Shown here piece by piece: positions 17,557 through 26,211 of a stretch of DNA of 64,000 nt (the stretch's first letter is position 1; each line of letters begins with the position of its first letter). Position numbers and translations under genes: made by a program. The DNA comes from Bradyrhizobium sp. WSM3983. Lineage in GTDB: Bacteria; Pseudomonadota; Alphaproteobacteria; Rhizobiales; Xanthobacteraceae. The stretch is taken from the NCBI RefSeq assembly GCF_000473045.1, contig NZ_AXAY01000011.1, forward strand, positions 216,205 through 280,204, read 5' to 3'. Below the pieces are notes generated by a model, which was not told the origin of the DNA, searched no databases, and was given only the letters and a program-made list of their open reading frames with translations.

Positions 17557-18848
17557 GCTATCGCCGGTTTCGCTTGCGGTTTTGGTTGCCGCGACAGCGC
17601 CAGCACGATCAGCGAGGCAAACACGCAGAGCGCGCCGGCGACGAAGAAGGCGGGCAGGTAGCTCTGCAGCAGCGTCCGCGACAGGCCTGCGCCGAAGGCG
17701 GCCGTGCCGGCGCCGAGCTGATGGCCGGCAAAGATCCAGCCGAACACCAGATTGGCGCGTTCGGGCCCGAATTTTTGCGCGGTCAGCCGCACCGTCGGTG
17801 GCACCGTCGCGATCCAATCGAGGCCGTAGAACATTGCGAAGACCGACAGGCCATAGAACGAGAAATCGCTGAAGGGCAGGAAGATCAGCGAAAGCCCGCG
17901 CAAGCCGTAGTACCAGAACAGGAGGAAGCGATTGTCATAGCGGTCCGACAGCCAGCCCGACATGATGGTGCCGAAGAAGTCGAAGATGCCCATCGCCGCC
18001 AGCAGGCTCGCCGCTTGCACCTGCGGGATGCCGAAATCGAGGCACATCGGGATCAGGTGCACCTGCACGAGCCCGTTGGTCGAGGCGCCGCAGACGAAGA
18101 ACGTCGCAAACAAGATCCAGAAAGCGCTCGACTTCGAGGCGTCGCGTAGCATGCCGAGCGCAACGGCCGTGATCGAACCGTGGTTCACGGGCGGTGCGGG
18201 CAGGGGCTCGGTGCCTTCGTCGCCGAACGGACGCAGGCCGAGATCGCTTGGGCGGTCGCGCATCACGAGCAAGACCGCCGCCGCAGAAACGCCGAGCATG
18301 ATGCAGACGAAGCCGAGCGCGAGCCGCCAGCCGAAGCGCTCGGTCAGGCTTGCAAGCAGCGGCAGGAACACGAGCTGGCCGGTGGCGACGCTCGCGGTCA
18401 AGATGCCGACGACGAGGCCGCGCCTTGCGGCAAACCAACGCGTTGAGATTGTGGCGCCGAGCACCAGCGCGGTCATGCCGGTGCCGATGCCGATCACCAC
18501 GCCCCACAGCGCCACGAGCTGCCAGACCTGCGTCATGCCGAGCGAGGCCACCAGCGCCGAGACGACGATGAGTTGCGCGGTCAGCGTGACATTGCGCAGG
18601 CCGTAGCGGTTGAGGAGAGCGGCCGCGAACGGCGCCATGAGTCCGAACAGGATGAAGCGGATCGACAGCGCGGAGGAAATCTCTGCCGTGCTCCAGCCGA
18701 ACTCCTTCTGGAGCGGAACGATGAACACGCCGGGCGCGCCGACCGTGCCGGCGCTGATCAGCGCGGCGAAGAAGGTCACGCCGACCATCACCCAGCCGTA
18801 ATGGATGTTGCGACGGCCAAGCGCGGCCGAAAGCCAGTTCGAGATCAT
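17553..18848 (-). CDS. MFS transporter, monocarboxylate/OxlT-like
   Basis: Inner-membrane 12-helix carrier of 431 residues. It begins GRRNIHYGWVMVGVTFFAAL, the opening typical of the oxalate/monocarboxylate branch of the MFS, and has the loop 2-3 region LLNRYGLRNVTL and the second-half SGWLSDRYDNRFLL (MFS motif A like). The ATG at 18848 has GAGGGGCA upstream. It lies 112 bases downstream of the thiolase gene on the same strand, so it may import a small organic acid used by the acyl-CoA enzymes (inference). Confidence 0.88.
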   Translation of the reverse strand: MISNWLSAALGRRNIHYGWVMVGVTFFAALISAGTVGAPGVFIVPLQKEFGWSTAEISSALSIRFILFGLMAPFAAALLNRYGLRNVTLTAQLIVVSALVASLGMTQVWQLVALWGVVIGIGTGMTALVLGATISTRWFAARRGLVVGILTASVATGQLVFLPLLASLTERFGWRLALGFVCIMLGVSAAAVLLVMRDRPSDLGLRPFGDEGTEPLPAPPVNHGSITAVALGMLRDASKSSAFWILFATFFVCGASTNGLVQVHLIPMCLDFGIPQVQAASLLAAMGIFDFFGTIMSGWLSDRYDNRFLLFWYYGLRGLSLIFLPFSDFSFYGLSVFAMFYGLDWIATVPPTVRLTAQKFGPERANLVFGWIFAGHQLGAGTAAFGAGLSRTLLQSYLPAFFVAGALCVFASLIVLALSRQPKPQAKPAIA

Positions 18849-18960
18849 TGCCCCTCAATCCAGGTTGGCGGGTTTTGGGCGACCCGCGTCATCGTTGCAG
18901 TCTGGCATAAGACCCGAAAGTCTAAAATGCCAGACTTCCCTCAATTTCGGCCAATCGCTG

Positions 18961-20157
18961 TCAGCGCGTGAGACGCTCCACCGCGATCGCCGTAGCCTCG
19001 CCACCGCCGATGCAGAGCGCCGCGACGCCGCGCTTGAGGTTGTTGGCCTCCAGCGCATGCAGCAGCGTCACGATCAGCCGCGCGCCGGTGGCGCCGATGG
19101 GATGGCCGAGCGCGCAGGCGCCGCCGTTGATGTTGAGTTTTTCGCGGGGAATGCCGAGATCGCGCTGCGCCGCCATTGCCACCACGGCGAAGGCTTCGTT
19201 GATCTCGAAAAGGTCGACATCGCCCGCGCTCCAGCCGATCTTGTCGAGTAGCTTGCGGATCGCCGGGATCGGCGCGGTCGTGAACCATTGCGGCTCCTGG
19301 CTGTGGGTGGCGTGGCCCTTGATCTCGGCGATAACAGGCAGGCCGTTGCGATCGGCGAGCGAACGTTTCGTCAGCACCAGCGCGGCGGCACCGTCGGCGT
19401 TGGCGGAGGAGGCGGCCGGCGTGATGGTGCCATTGGCGCGGAACGCCGGCTTCAATCCGGGGATCTTGGCCGGATCGACCTTCAGCGGATGTTCGTCATT
19501 GGCGATCACGCGCGGGCCTGCCTTCTCGGTCAGTGTGATCGGCGCGATCTCGGCCTTGAAGGCGCCGCCCTCGACCGCCTGGCGGGCGCGACTCAGCGTT
19601 TCCATCGCGTAGGCGTCCTGATCCTTGCGGGTGAACTGATAGGCCTCCGCCGTGGCTTCGCCGAAGTCGCCCATGGAGCGGCCGGTCTCGTAGGCGTCCT
19701 CGAGGCCGTCCATCATCATGTGGTCGATGATGCGGTCATGGCCGGCGCGATAGCCGCCGCGCGCCTTGGCCAGCAGATAAGGTGCGTTGCTCATGCTCTC
19801 CATGCCGCCGGAGACGACCATCTCGGCCGAGCCCGCGCGGATGATGTCGTGCGCCAGCATGGTCGCCTTCATGCCGGACCCGCAGACCTTGTTGACGGTG
19901 GTCGCGCCGGTGGCATCGGGCAGGCCTGCGCTACGCGCCGCCTGGCGCGCCGGTGCCTGGCCCTGGCCGGCGGGCAGCACGCAGCCCATGAACACCTCGT
20001 CGACCTTCTCGGGCGCGAGCTTGGCGCGTTCCAATGCCGCGCCGATGACGTGCGATCCAAGCTTGTGCGCGGCGAGCGGTGACAACTCGCCCATGAAGCG
20101 GCCGAGCGGGGTGCGGGCGGCGGAGACGATGACGACGGGATCGGAGGCTTCGGCCAT
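18961..20157 (-). CDS. Acetyl-CoA C-acetyltransferase (thiolase)
   Basis: Condenses two acetyl-CoA to acetoacetyl-CoA or cleaves 3-ketoacyl-CoA. At 398 residues it is a complete thiolase: nucleophilic Cys92 in NKVCGSGMKA, the NEAFAVVA segment, NGGACALGHPIGATGAR (catalytic His near 353) and the second Cys in ALCIGGGEATAIA near 383. Degradative versus biosynthetic role is open. The 12-base palindrome at 20195-20206 lies 38 bases upstream of the start. An MFS carrier follows on the same strand. Confidence 0.95.
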   Translation of the reverse strand: MAEASDPVVIVSAARTPLGRFMGELSPLAAHKLGSHVIGAALERAKLAPEKVDEVFMGCVLPAGQGQAPARQAARSAGLPDATGATTVNKVCGSGMKATMLAHDIIRAGSAEMVVSGGMESMSNAPYLLAKARGGYRAGHDRIIDHMMMDGLEDAYETGRSMGDFGEATAEAYQFTRKDQDAYAMETLSRARQAVEGGAFKAEIAPITLTEKAGPRVIANDEHPLKVDPAKIPGLKPAFRANGTITPAASSANADGAAALVLTKRSLADRNGLPVIAEIKGHATHSQEPQWFTTAPIPAIRKLLDKIGWSAGDVDLFEINEAFAVVAMAAQRDLGIPREKLNINGGACALGHPIGATGARLIVTLLHALEANNLKRGVAALCIGGGEATAIAVERLTR

Positions 20158-20194
20158 GACAAGACTCCCTGGCGATGACGTGTAAGATTATAAC

Positions 20195-20206
20195 CATCAT
20201 ATGATG
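20195..20206. promoter_or_regulatory. Perfect 12-bp palindrome upstream of thiolase
   Basis: CATCATATGATG, self-complementary, located in the leader/promoter region of the thiolase gene. Its ATCATA/TATGAT half-sites also appear, in the opposite arrangement, at 21184-21199 before the thioesterase gene. A regulator operator is possible, for example for the TetR protein at 21813; this is inference. Confidence 0.35.
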
Positions 20207-20286
20207 CAGCGCAAAAAATGCAATCGCGCCCAGCATGAGAAATTGTCGTGGTTCGGATGAGAATTGGTCGTTCGATTGGAGGAGGC

Positions 20287-21057
20287 CTACCGCTTCCGGT
20301 TCACAAACGCCTGCATCAGGCGCGTCGGCTCGTCGGTCAGAAACGACTCGCCGAACACCTTGACGCTCAAATTTATCGACTCCGTCAGCGGCAGTTCCTC
20401 CCATTGCCGCAGCAGGGCCTTCTGCGACCGCAGCGCCTCCGGGCCGCATTCGAGCAGCGCGTTCACGAGGTGCTCGATCTCGGCATCCAGTCCGCCGACC
20501 GCCGCGATCTTGTCGATCAGGCCCCAGGCCAGCGCCGTCGGCGCATCGATATTCTCCGCGGTCATCACCAGCCAGCGCGCGCGGGCCCAGCCGATCAGGC
20601 GCGGCAGCAGCGCGGCGTGGATCACCGAGGGAATGCCGACGCGGACCTCGGGCATGCCGAAATGCGCATCATGCGTGGCGATGCGGAAGTCGCAGGCGGC
20701 GGCGACTTCGAGCCCGCCGCCGAGGCACCAGCCGGGCATGCGCGCGATCATGGGGGCTGGGAATTGGCGCACGGCCTCGCAGAGATCGCGCAGGCGGCTG
20801 ATGAAGGCTTCGGCTGACTTCTGGTCGAGCTTCGCCATCTCCTTGATGTCAGCGCCGCCGATCATGCTCTTCTCGCTCTGGCCGCGCAGCACTACGACGC
20901 GGATGCTCCGGTCAGAGGAGAGCTGCTGCAGGCCTTCGCGCACCGCGTCGGTTACGGGCGAGCCCAGAATATTCAGCGGGCCGGCGTTGCAAATCGCGAC
21001 ATGGACGACGCCGCGCGCATCGCGCGTCACGCCGCAGTGGTTGTTGAGCATTTCCAT
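20287..21057 (-). CDS. Enoyl-CoA hydratase/isomerase family protein
   Basis: A 256-residue crotonase-fold protein. Oxyanion-hole segments are visible: the first around SEKSMIGGADIKEM (the usual xAGADIKEM) and the second in MPGWCLGGGLEVAAACDFRIA, followed by HFGMPEVRVGIPS. The second catalytic glutamate position carries EVRVGIPS, consistent with a hydratase/isomerase. Substrate unknown. The start is uncertain (ATG 21057 or 21051; the open frame runs to 21111). Transcribed toward the thiolase 129 bases away; divergent from the thioesterase gene. Confidence 0.88.
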   Translation of the reverse strand: MEMLNNHCGVTRDARGVVHVAICNAGPLNILGSPVTDAVREGLQQLSSDRSIRVVVLRGQSEKSMIGGADIKEMAKLDQKSAEAFISRLRDLCEAVRQFPAPMIARMPGWCLGGGLEVAAACDFRIATHDAHFGMPEVRVGIPSVIHAALLPRLIGWARARWLVMTAENIDAPTALAWGLIDKIAAVGGLDAEIEHLVNALLECGPEALRSQKALLRQWEELPLTESINLSVKVFGESFLTDEPTRLMQAFVNRKR

Positions 21058-21183
21058 CGTGGGATCTCGAAGGTTTCGTGGGCATGCGCATTGCGCGCGC
21101 GTCGGGATCACTTCCGGGCCGAAATGCCTGGCTTGTCAAGCGGGCGGGCCGGAGTTGTTGCCACTGTGAAGTCCGCAGCATAA

Positions 21184-21199
21184 TATGACACACATCATA
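21184..21199. promoter_or_regulatory. Inverted repeat TATGA-N6-TCATA upstream of thioesterase
   Basis: A 5-bp perfect inverted repeat with 6-base spacer, 15 bases before the thioesterase start, in the divergent region shared with the enoyl-CoA hydratase gene. The half-site matches the palindrome before the thiolase gene, suggesting a common repressor. Confidence 0.35.
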
Positions 21200-21213
21200 C
21201 AAAGAGGCAGCCC

Positions 21214-21753
21214 ATGACCGAACCAGCTCAACTCGACCTGTTTTCGCCTGCGCAACGGCGCGAGCGCGTAGTCGACTGGCAGGTGCCTGCGCCGGTTGCG
21301 AAGGTGGCGATGGGCCTATCAGGCATGGACGCCATGCTGGGCATCCGCGACGGGCGCCTGCCGCCGCCGCCGTTCGCAAAGCTGATCGGTTTCATCATGT
21401 CCGTGGTCGAGCCGGGCCGGATCGTGATGGAACTGGAGCCGCGCGAGGACCTCGAAAATACCATCGGCCTCCTGCACGGGGCTACCGCCGCCGCGCTCCT
21501 CGACACCGCCATGGGGTGTGCGATCTCGACGCGGCTGGAGGCGGGGCAGTCGTCGGTGACTCTCGACCTGAAAATGACCTTCCTGCGTCCGCTTTCGGTC
21601 CGGTCGGGGCTGATCTCGGCCGAAGGCAAAATCATCAAGCTGGGGCGCCAGACCAGTTACACCGAAGGCTTCGTCCGCGATGGTAAGGGGGCCCTCGCAG
21701 TCCATGCAACTGCAACCTTTTCCATGATCGGCAACAATTTCACCGGGAATTAA
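21214..21753 (+). CDS. PaaI family (hotdog) acyl-CoA thioesterase
   Basis: A 179-residue hotdog-fold protein. The 4HBT domain covers about 60-172, with the helix motif GLLHGATAAALLDTAMGCA (PaaI-type HGG/HGA turn) and the strand VTLDLKMTFLRPL. It would hydrolyse an acyl- or aryl-CoA; substrate unknown. Start ATG 21214 has GAGG upstream. Followed 59 bases later by a TetR regulator on the same strand, which may control it. Confidence 0.88.
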   Translation: MTEPAQLDLFSPAQRRERVVDWQVPAPVAKVAMGLSGMDAMLGIRDGRLPPPPFAKLIGFIMSVVEPGRIVMELEPREDLENTIGLLHGATAAALLDTAMGCAISTRLEAGQSSVTLDLKMTFLRPLSVRSGLISAEGKIIKLGRQTSYTEGFVRDGKGALAVHATATFSMIGNNFTGN

Positions 21754-21812
21754 TGCGCCGCCCGGGCGATATCCGTGTTATGAGATGACCTCTGACATCC
21801 AATGAGAGCCGC

Positions 21813-22433
21813 ATGCGCTATTCTCGGGAACACAAGCAGGAAACCCACGACCGCATCGTGAAGAAGGCGTCGGTGCGGCTGCGCGAAAAGGGTGCCCACG
21901 GCATCGGCGTCGCCGACCTCATGAATGAGGCGGGCCTGACCCATGGCGGCTTCTACGCGCATTTCGATTCCCGCGAGGCGCTGGTGATCGAGGCCTTTGG
22001 CTACGCCATGGACCGCGCGATGGAGCACTGGCGCAAGCAGTCCGATCAGGTCGCGCCTGAGAAGCAGCTCGCCCAGATCGTCGAGACCTATCTCTCGGCG
22101 CTGCACCGGGACAATCCCGGCCATGGCTGCTCGATCCCCGCGCTCGGCGCCGAGATTGCGCGCGAGAGCCCGAAGACGCGAAAGGCCTTTGCCGGCAAGC
22201 TCGACGAGATGGTCGAGATGATGACCGACTTCATCCCCAATTTGCCCCGCAAGGCCGCGCGCAAACAGGCGATCGCCACGCTGGCGACCATGGCCGGCAC
22301 CATGCTGCTGGCCCGCATTGCAGGCTCGAGCGAGCTCTCGGACGAGGTGCTGAAGGCCGGCAAGGACAGCGCGCTGGAGGGTGCGAAGCGTGAGCCGAAG
22401 GTGACGGCGGCGAAGAAGGCGAAGCAGAATTAG
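21813..22433 (+). CDS. TetR/AcrR family transcriptional regulator
   Basis: A 206-residue repressor-type regulator. The N-terminal HTH at about 10-55 contains ADLMNEAGLTHGGFYAHFDSREALV, the canonical TetR recognition helix and following helix. The C-terminal ligand domain is helical, with the conserved GCSIPALGAEIAR segment of this subgroup, and ends in a lysine-rich tail. Candidate targets are the flanking thioesterase/thiolase genes with shared TATGAT half-sites (inference). Confidence 0.9.
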   Translation: MRYSREHKQETHDRIVKKASVRLREKGAHGIGVADLMNEAGLTHGGFYAHFDSREALVIEAFGYAMDRAMEHWRKQSDQVAPEKQLAQIVETYLSALHRDNPGHGCSIPALGAEIARESPKTRKAFAGKLDEMVEMMTDFIPNLPRKAARKQAIATLATMAGTMLLARIAGSSELSDEVLKAGKDSALEGAKREPKVTAAKKAKQN

Positions 22434-22436
22434 GTG

Positions 22437-22523
22437 CCGTAGGGCGGGTTGGCGAAGCGTAACCCGCCACTGTCGTTATCCGCGGAAACGGAAGAGGTGG
22501 GTTACGCCTTCGGCTAGCTAACC
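22437..22523. repeat. Palindromic intergenic repeat, 'gtagggcgggtt' class
   Basis: An imperfect inverted repeat with arms around gccgtagggcgggttggcgaa and gtgggttacgccttcggctagc. It sits between the TetR stop and the convergent LysR stop. Related elements: 32628-32720, 56025-56088, and a fragment at 63713-63727. Confidence 0.65.
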
Positions 22524-23447
22524 TGCGACAGCGGCGCAATATCGCCCCGCAAACAACGCCCGCTCGCGCTCCACAATCTCGCTGATGTAATCGGCGACTG
22601 CCCGGATTCGCGCGAGATCCTTACTGTCGGCGTGCATCAGCATCCAGAACGTCCGCGTGATCGATATCTCCTCAGGGAGCACGGCCACGAGCTGCGGATA
22701 ATCGCTCGCCATGAAATGCGGCAGCACGGCGATGCCGAAGCCTGCGAGCGTGGCGTTGAGCTGCGCGATCAGATTGGCGCTGCGGAGGCGCGCGGAAATG
22801 CGCGGTGACACCTGCGGCAGATAGTCGAGCTCCGGCGTAAACAGGAGCTCTTCGATGTAGCCGACGAAGCGGTGCTGCGGCAGCATTTCGCGCGCGGTGA
22901 TTTTAGGGAAGCGGTCGAGATAGGCCGGCGAAGCATAGAGACCGAGACGGTAGTCGAGTAGCTTGCGGCCGACGATGCGGCCTTCTTTGGGCATGGTCAG
23001 GCTGATCGCGATATCCGCCTCGCGCTTGGAGAGACTGAACAACCGCGCGGTGGCTACAAGTTGTAGGTCGAGATCGGGATAGCGGTCGGCGAAGGCTGCC
23101 AGCCGCGGCGCCAGGAAGGCGGTGCCGAACCCGTCGGGCGCGCCGATCCGCACCGTGCCGGTCAGGCGCGCCACCGAGCCGCCGACCTGTTCCTGGTTGG
23201 CGACGATGGTCGATTCCATCGCCTCCGCGCTGTCGGCGACACGCTGGCCGGCCTCTGTGAGGAGGTAGCCGGTCTTGCGCCGGTCAAACAGCTTGGCCGA
23301 AAGGTGCTTCTCCAGCCGGTCCACACGGCGGATCACGGTGGCATGGTCGACCCCAAGCTGTTTGGCCGCAGCCGAAACCGAGCCGCCCCGCACGATGGCC
23401 AGCACGAAGCGAAAGTCGTCCCAGTCGATAGCGCCTTGATCCAGCAT
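22518..23447 (-). CDS. LysR family transcriptional regulator
   Basis: A 309-residue regulator. The N-terminal winged HTH (about 5-65) has FRFVLAIVRGGSVSAAAKQLG and VDHATVIRRVDRLEKHLSAK, and the periplasmic-binding-like effector domain covers about 95-300. It is divergent from mmsA and, by family habit, should activate it and repress itself. The intergenic region contains a good LysR-type inverted repeat (23482-23510). The ATG at 23447 is chosen as the family-typical start (MLDQGAIDWDDFRF). The open frame extends far upstream antisense to mmsA, which is not real coding. Confidence 0.9.
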   Translation of the reverse strand: MLDQGAIDWDDFRFVLAIVRGGSVSAAAKQLGVDHATVIRRVDRLEKHLSAKLFDRRKTGYLLTEAGQRVADSAEAMESTIVANQEQVGGSVARLTGTVRIGAPDGFGTAFLAPRLAAFADRYPDLDLQLVATARLFSLSKREADIAISLTMPKEGRIVGRKLLDYRLGLYASPAYLDRFPKITAREMLPQHRFVGYIEELLFTPELDYLPQVSPRISARLRSANLIAQLNATLAGFGIAVLPHFMASDYPQLVAVLPEEISITRTFWMLMHADSKDLARIRAVADYISEIVERERALFAGRYCAAVAG

Positions 23448-23481
23448 TTTCGCACATCTATGGTGCATTATCTCAGACTTG

Positions 23482-23510
23482 AATCCTATAAAATGCAGGT
23501 CGATAGGATT
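23482..23510. promoter_or_regulatory. Candidate LysR binding site between the LysR gene and mmsA
   Basis: AATCCTAT-N13-ATAGGATT, an 8-bp perfect inverted repeat, 35 bases upstream of the LysR start and 40 bases upstream of the mmsA start. The dyad with an AT-rich flank fits the T-N11-A class of LysR recognition sites. Confidence 0.55.
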
Positions 23511-23549
23511 TGTCAAAGCGATCAAGCTCGGACTTAAGGAGTTCATCCC

Positions 23550-25046
23550 ATGCGCGCAGTCGGACATTTTATCGGTGGCAAGGAGGTCAAGGGCACCTCG
23601 GGCCGCACCGCCGACGTTTTCGAGCCGATGACCGGTGACGTCCAGGCCAAGGTCGCGCTGGCATCCAAGGCCGAGGTCCGCGCCGCCGTCGAGAACGCGC
23701 GCGCAGCACAGCCCGAGTGGGCCGCGACCAACCCGCAGCGGCGCGCCCGCGTCATGACGAAATTCGTCGAGCTGGTGCAGCGCGACTACGACAAGCTCGC
23801 CGAATTGCTCGCGCGCGAGCACGGCAAGACCGTTCCCGACGCCAAGGGCGACATCCAGCGCGGCCTCGAGGTCGCCGAGTTCGCCTGCGGCATCCCGCAT
23901 CTGATGAAGGGCGAGTACACCGAGGGCGCTGGCCCCGGCATCGACATCTATTCCATGCGCCAGCCGCTCGGCGTCGTCGCCGGTATCACGCCGTTCAATT
24001 TTCCGGCGATGATCCCGATGTGGAAATTCGCGCCCGCGATCGCCTGCGGCAACGCGTTCATCCTCAAGCCGTCCGAGCGCGATCCCGGCGTGCCGATGAT
24101 GCTTGCCGAACTGATGATCGAGGCCGGCCTGCCGGCCGGCATCCTCAACGTCGTCAACGGCGACAAGGAAGCAGTCGACGCCATCCTCGACGATCCCGAT
24201 ATCAAGGCCGTCGGCTTCGTCGGCTCCACGCCGATCGCGCAGTACATCTACGAGCGCGCCGCTCAGACCGGCAAGCGCTGCCAGTGTTTTGGTGGCGCCA
24301 AGAACCACGCCATCATCATGCCGGACGCCGACATGGATCAGGCCGTCGACGCGCTGATCGGCGCGGGCTATGGCTCCGCCGGCGAACGCTGCATGGCCGT
24401 CTCGGTTGCGGTTCCCGTCGGCAAGCCCACCGCCGACCGGCTGATGGAAAAGCTGATCCCGCGCGTCGAGTCGCTCAAGATCGGCACCTCGATCGATCCG
24501 TCGGCCGATTATGGTCCGCTGGTCACGCGCGAGGCGGTCGAGAAGGTCAAGAGCTACATCGACGTCGGCATCAGGGAAGGCGCGACGCTCGCCGTTGACG
24601 GCCGCGGCTTCAAGATGCAGGGCTACGAGAACGGCTTCTATCTCGGCGGTTCGCTGTTCGACAACGTCACCAAGGACATGCGGATCTATAAGGAAGAGAT
24701 CTTTGGCCCCGTGCTCTCGGTCGTGCGCGCGCACGACTACAAGGAAGCGCTGGCGCTGCCGTCCGACCATGATTACGGCAACGGCGTTGCCATCTTCACC
24801 CGCGACGGCGACGCCGCGCGCGACTTCGCGGCCAAGGTCAACGTCGGCATGGTCGGCGTCAACGTGCCGATCCCGGTGCCGATCGCCTATTACACCTTCG
24901 GTGGCTGGAAGAAGTCGGGCTTTGGCGATCTCAACCAGCACGGCCCGGACTCGATCCGCTTCTACACCAAGACCAAGACGGTGACCTCGCGCTGGCCGTC
25001 CGGCGTCAAGGAAGGTGCGGAGTTCTCGATCCCGCTGATGAAGTAA
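23550..25046 (+). CDS. mmsA: CoA-acylating methylmalonate-semialdehyde dehydrogenase
   Basis: Oxidises (methyl)malonate semialdehyde with NAD and CoA to propionyl-CoA or acetyl-CoA, the last step of distal valine catabolism. The 498-residue aldehyde dehydrogenase fold shows GITPFNFPAMIPMW (cofactor site), GFVGSTPIAQYIYERA, CFGGAKNHAIIMPD and catalytic Cys in GERCMAVSVAVPVG (about 285), all diagnostic of the MMSDH branch. AAGGAG lies before the ATG. It heads a tight operon with the isobutyryl-CoA dehydrogenase 19 bases downstream. Confidence 0.96.
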   Translation: MRAVGHFIGGKEVKGTSGRTADVFEPMTGDVQAKVALASKAEVRAAVENARAAQPEWAATNPQRRARVMTKFVELVQRDYDKLAELLAREHGKTVPDAKGDIQRGLEVAEFACGIPHLMKGEYTEGAGPGIDIYSMRQPLGVVAGITPFNFPAMIPMWKFAPAIACGNAFILKPSERDPGVPMMLAELMIEAGLPAGILNVVNGDKEAVDAILDDPDIKAVGFVGSTPIAQYIYERAAQTGKRCQCFGGAKNHAIIMPDADMDQAVDALIGAGYGSAGERCMAVSVAVPVGKPTADRLMEKLIPRVESLKIGTSIDPSADYGPLVTREAVEKVKSYIDVGIREGATLAVDGRGFKMQGYENGFYLGGSLFDNVTKDMRIYKEEIFGPVLSVVRAHDYKEALALPSDHDYGNGVAIFTRDGDAARDFAAKVNVGMVGVNVPIPVPIAYYTFGGWKKSGFGDLNQHGPDSIRFYTKTKTVTSRWPSGVKEGAEFSIPLMK

Positions 25047-25065
25047 TCCTCTCAAGAGCGAGGCG

Positions 25066-26211
25066 ATGATGCAGTTCGCTCTGAACGAGGATCAGGTCGC
25101 GGTTCGTGACATGGCGTTGGCGTTTGCGGCGGAGAAGATCGCGCCGCACGCGTTGCGCTGGGACGAGGAGAAGCATTTCCCCGTCGACGTGATGCGTGAA
25201 GCTGCCACGCTCGGCATGGGCGGCATCTACATCCGCGAGGATGTCGGCGGGTCCGCCATGACGCGGTTCGACGCGGCGCTGATCTTCGAGGCACTGGCGA
25301 CGGGCTGCCCGACCACTTCGGCCTTCATCTCCATCCACAACATGGCGAGCTGGATGATCGATGCCTTCGGCAGCGACACCCAGCGCCACACATGGCTGCC
25401 GAAGCTCTGCACCATGGAGCTGATCGCGAGCTACTGCCTGACTGAGCCCGGCGCCGGCTCCGATGCGGCGGCGCTGCGCACCCGTGCGGTTCGCGACGGT
25501 GATCACTATGTTCTCAACGGCCAGAAGCAATTCATCTCCGGCGCCGGCGGCACTGATCTCTTGGTCGCGATGGTCAGGACTGGCGGCGATGGCCCCGGTG
25601 GCATCTCGACGCTCGTCATCGACGGTAAGACGCCGGGCGTCTCCTTCGGTGCCAATGAGCGCAAGATGGGCTGGAACGCGCAGCCGACCCGCGCGGTGAT
25701 CTTCGAGAACGCCCGCGTGCCGGTGGCCAACCGGCTCAGCGAGGAGGGCGTTGGCTTCAAGATCGCGATGGCTGGCCTCGACGGCGGCCGCCTCAACATC
25801 ACGGCCTGCTCGCTCGGCGGCGCGCAGACCGCACTCGACAAGGCGCGCGCCTACATGAAAGAGCGCAAGGCATTTGGAAAACGGCTCGACGAATTCCAGG
25901 CCCTTCAATTCAAGCTCGCCGACATGGCGACCGAGCTCGAAGCCGCGCGCACCTTCCTGTGGCGCGCCGCGGCGGCGCTCGACCGGAAGGATGCCGACGC
26001 CACCATGCTCTGCGCCATGGCAAAGCGCTTCGGCACCGATGTCGGCTTCGAAGTCGCCAACCATGCGCTGCAGCTTCACGGTGGCTACGGCTACCTCAGC
26101 GAATACGGCATCGAGAAGATTGTGCGCGATTTGCGCGTGCACCAGATCCTCGAAGGCACCAATGAAATCATGCGGCTCATCGTGGCGCGCAAACTGATCG
26201 AGGGTGCGTGA
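25066..26211 (+). CDS. Isobutyryl-CoA dehydrogenase (acyl-CoA dehydrogenase)
   Basis: FAD enzyme of 381 residues. The family signature YCLTEPGAGSDAAALRTRAV lies at about 125-145, the FAD-binding GQKQFISGAGG follows, and the C-terminal signature QLHGGYGYLSEYGIEK leads to the catalytic Glu in LEGTNEIMRLI at about 363. Its position between mmsA and the 3-hydroxyisobutyryl-CoA hydrolase gene points to isobutyryl-CoA (valine) as substrate. Two adjacent ATGs (25066, 25069) could both serve. Its stop overlaps the next start by one base (TGATG). Confidence 0.92.
   Translation: MMQFALNEDQVAVRDMALAFAAEKIAPHALRWDEEKHFPVDVMREAATLGMGGIYIREDVGGSAMTRFDAALIFEALATGCPTTSAFISIHNMASWMIDAFGSDTQRHTWLPKLCTMELIASYCLTEPGAGSDAAALRTRAVRDGDHYVLNGQKQFISGAGGTDLLVAMVRTGGDGPGGISTLVIDGKTPGVSFGANERKMGWNAQPTRAVIFENARVPVANRLSEEGVGFKIAMAGLDGGRLNITACSLGGAQTALDKARAYMKERKAFGKRLDEFQALQFKLADMATELEAARTFLWRAAAALDRKDADATMLCAMAKRFGTDVGFEVANHALQLHGGYGYLSEYGIEKIVRDLRVHQILEGTNEIMRLIVARKLIEGA

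Noticed and set aside
16318..17817. Minus-strand frame of about 500 codons opposite the porin
   Set aside because: Composition is typical of an antisense shadow and the plus strand has a signal peptide and porin motifs.
23448..25055. Extension of the LysR open frame across mmsA
   Set aside because: The added 500 residues are antisense to mmsA and show no domain; the LysR start at 23447 is family-typical.
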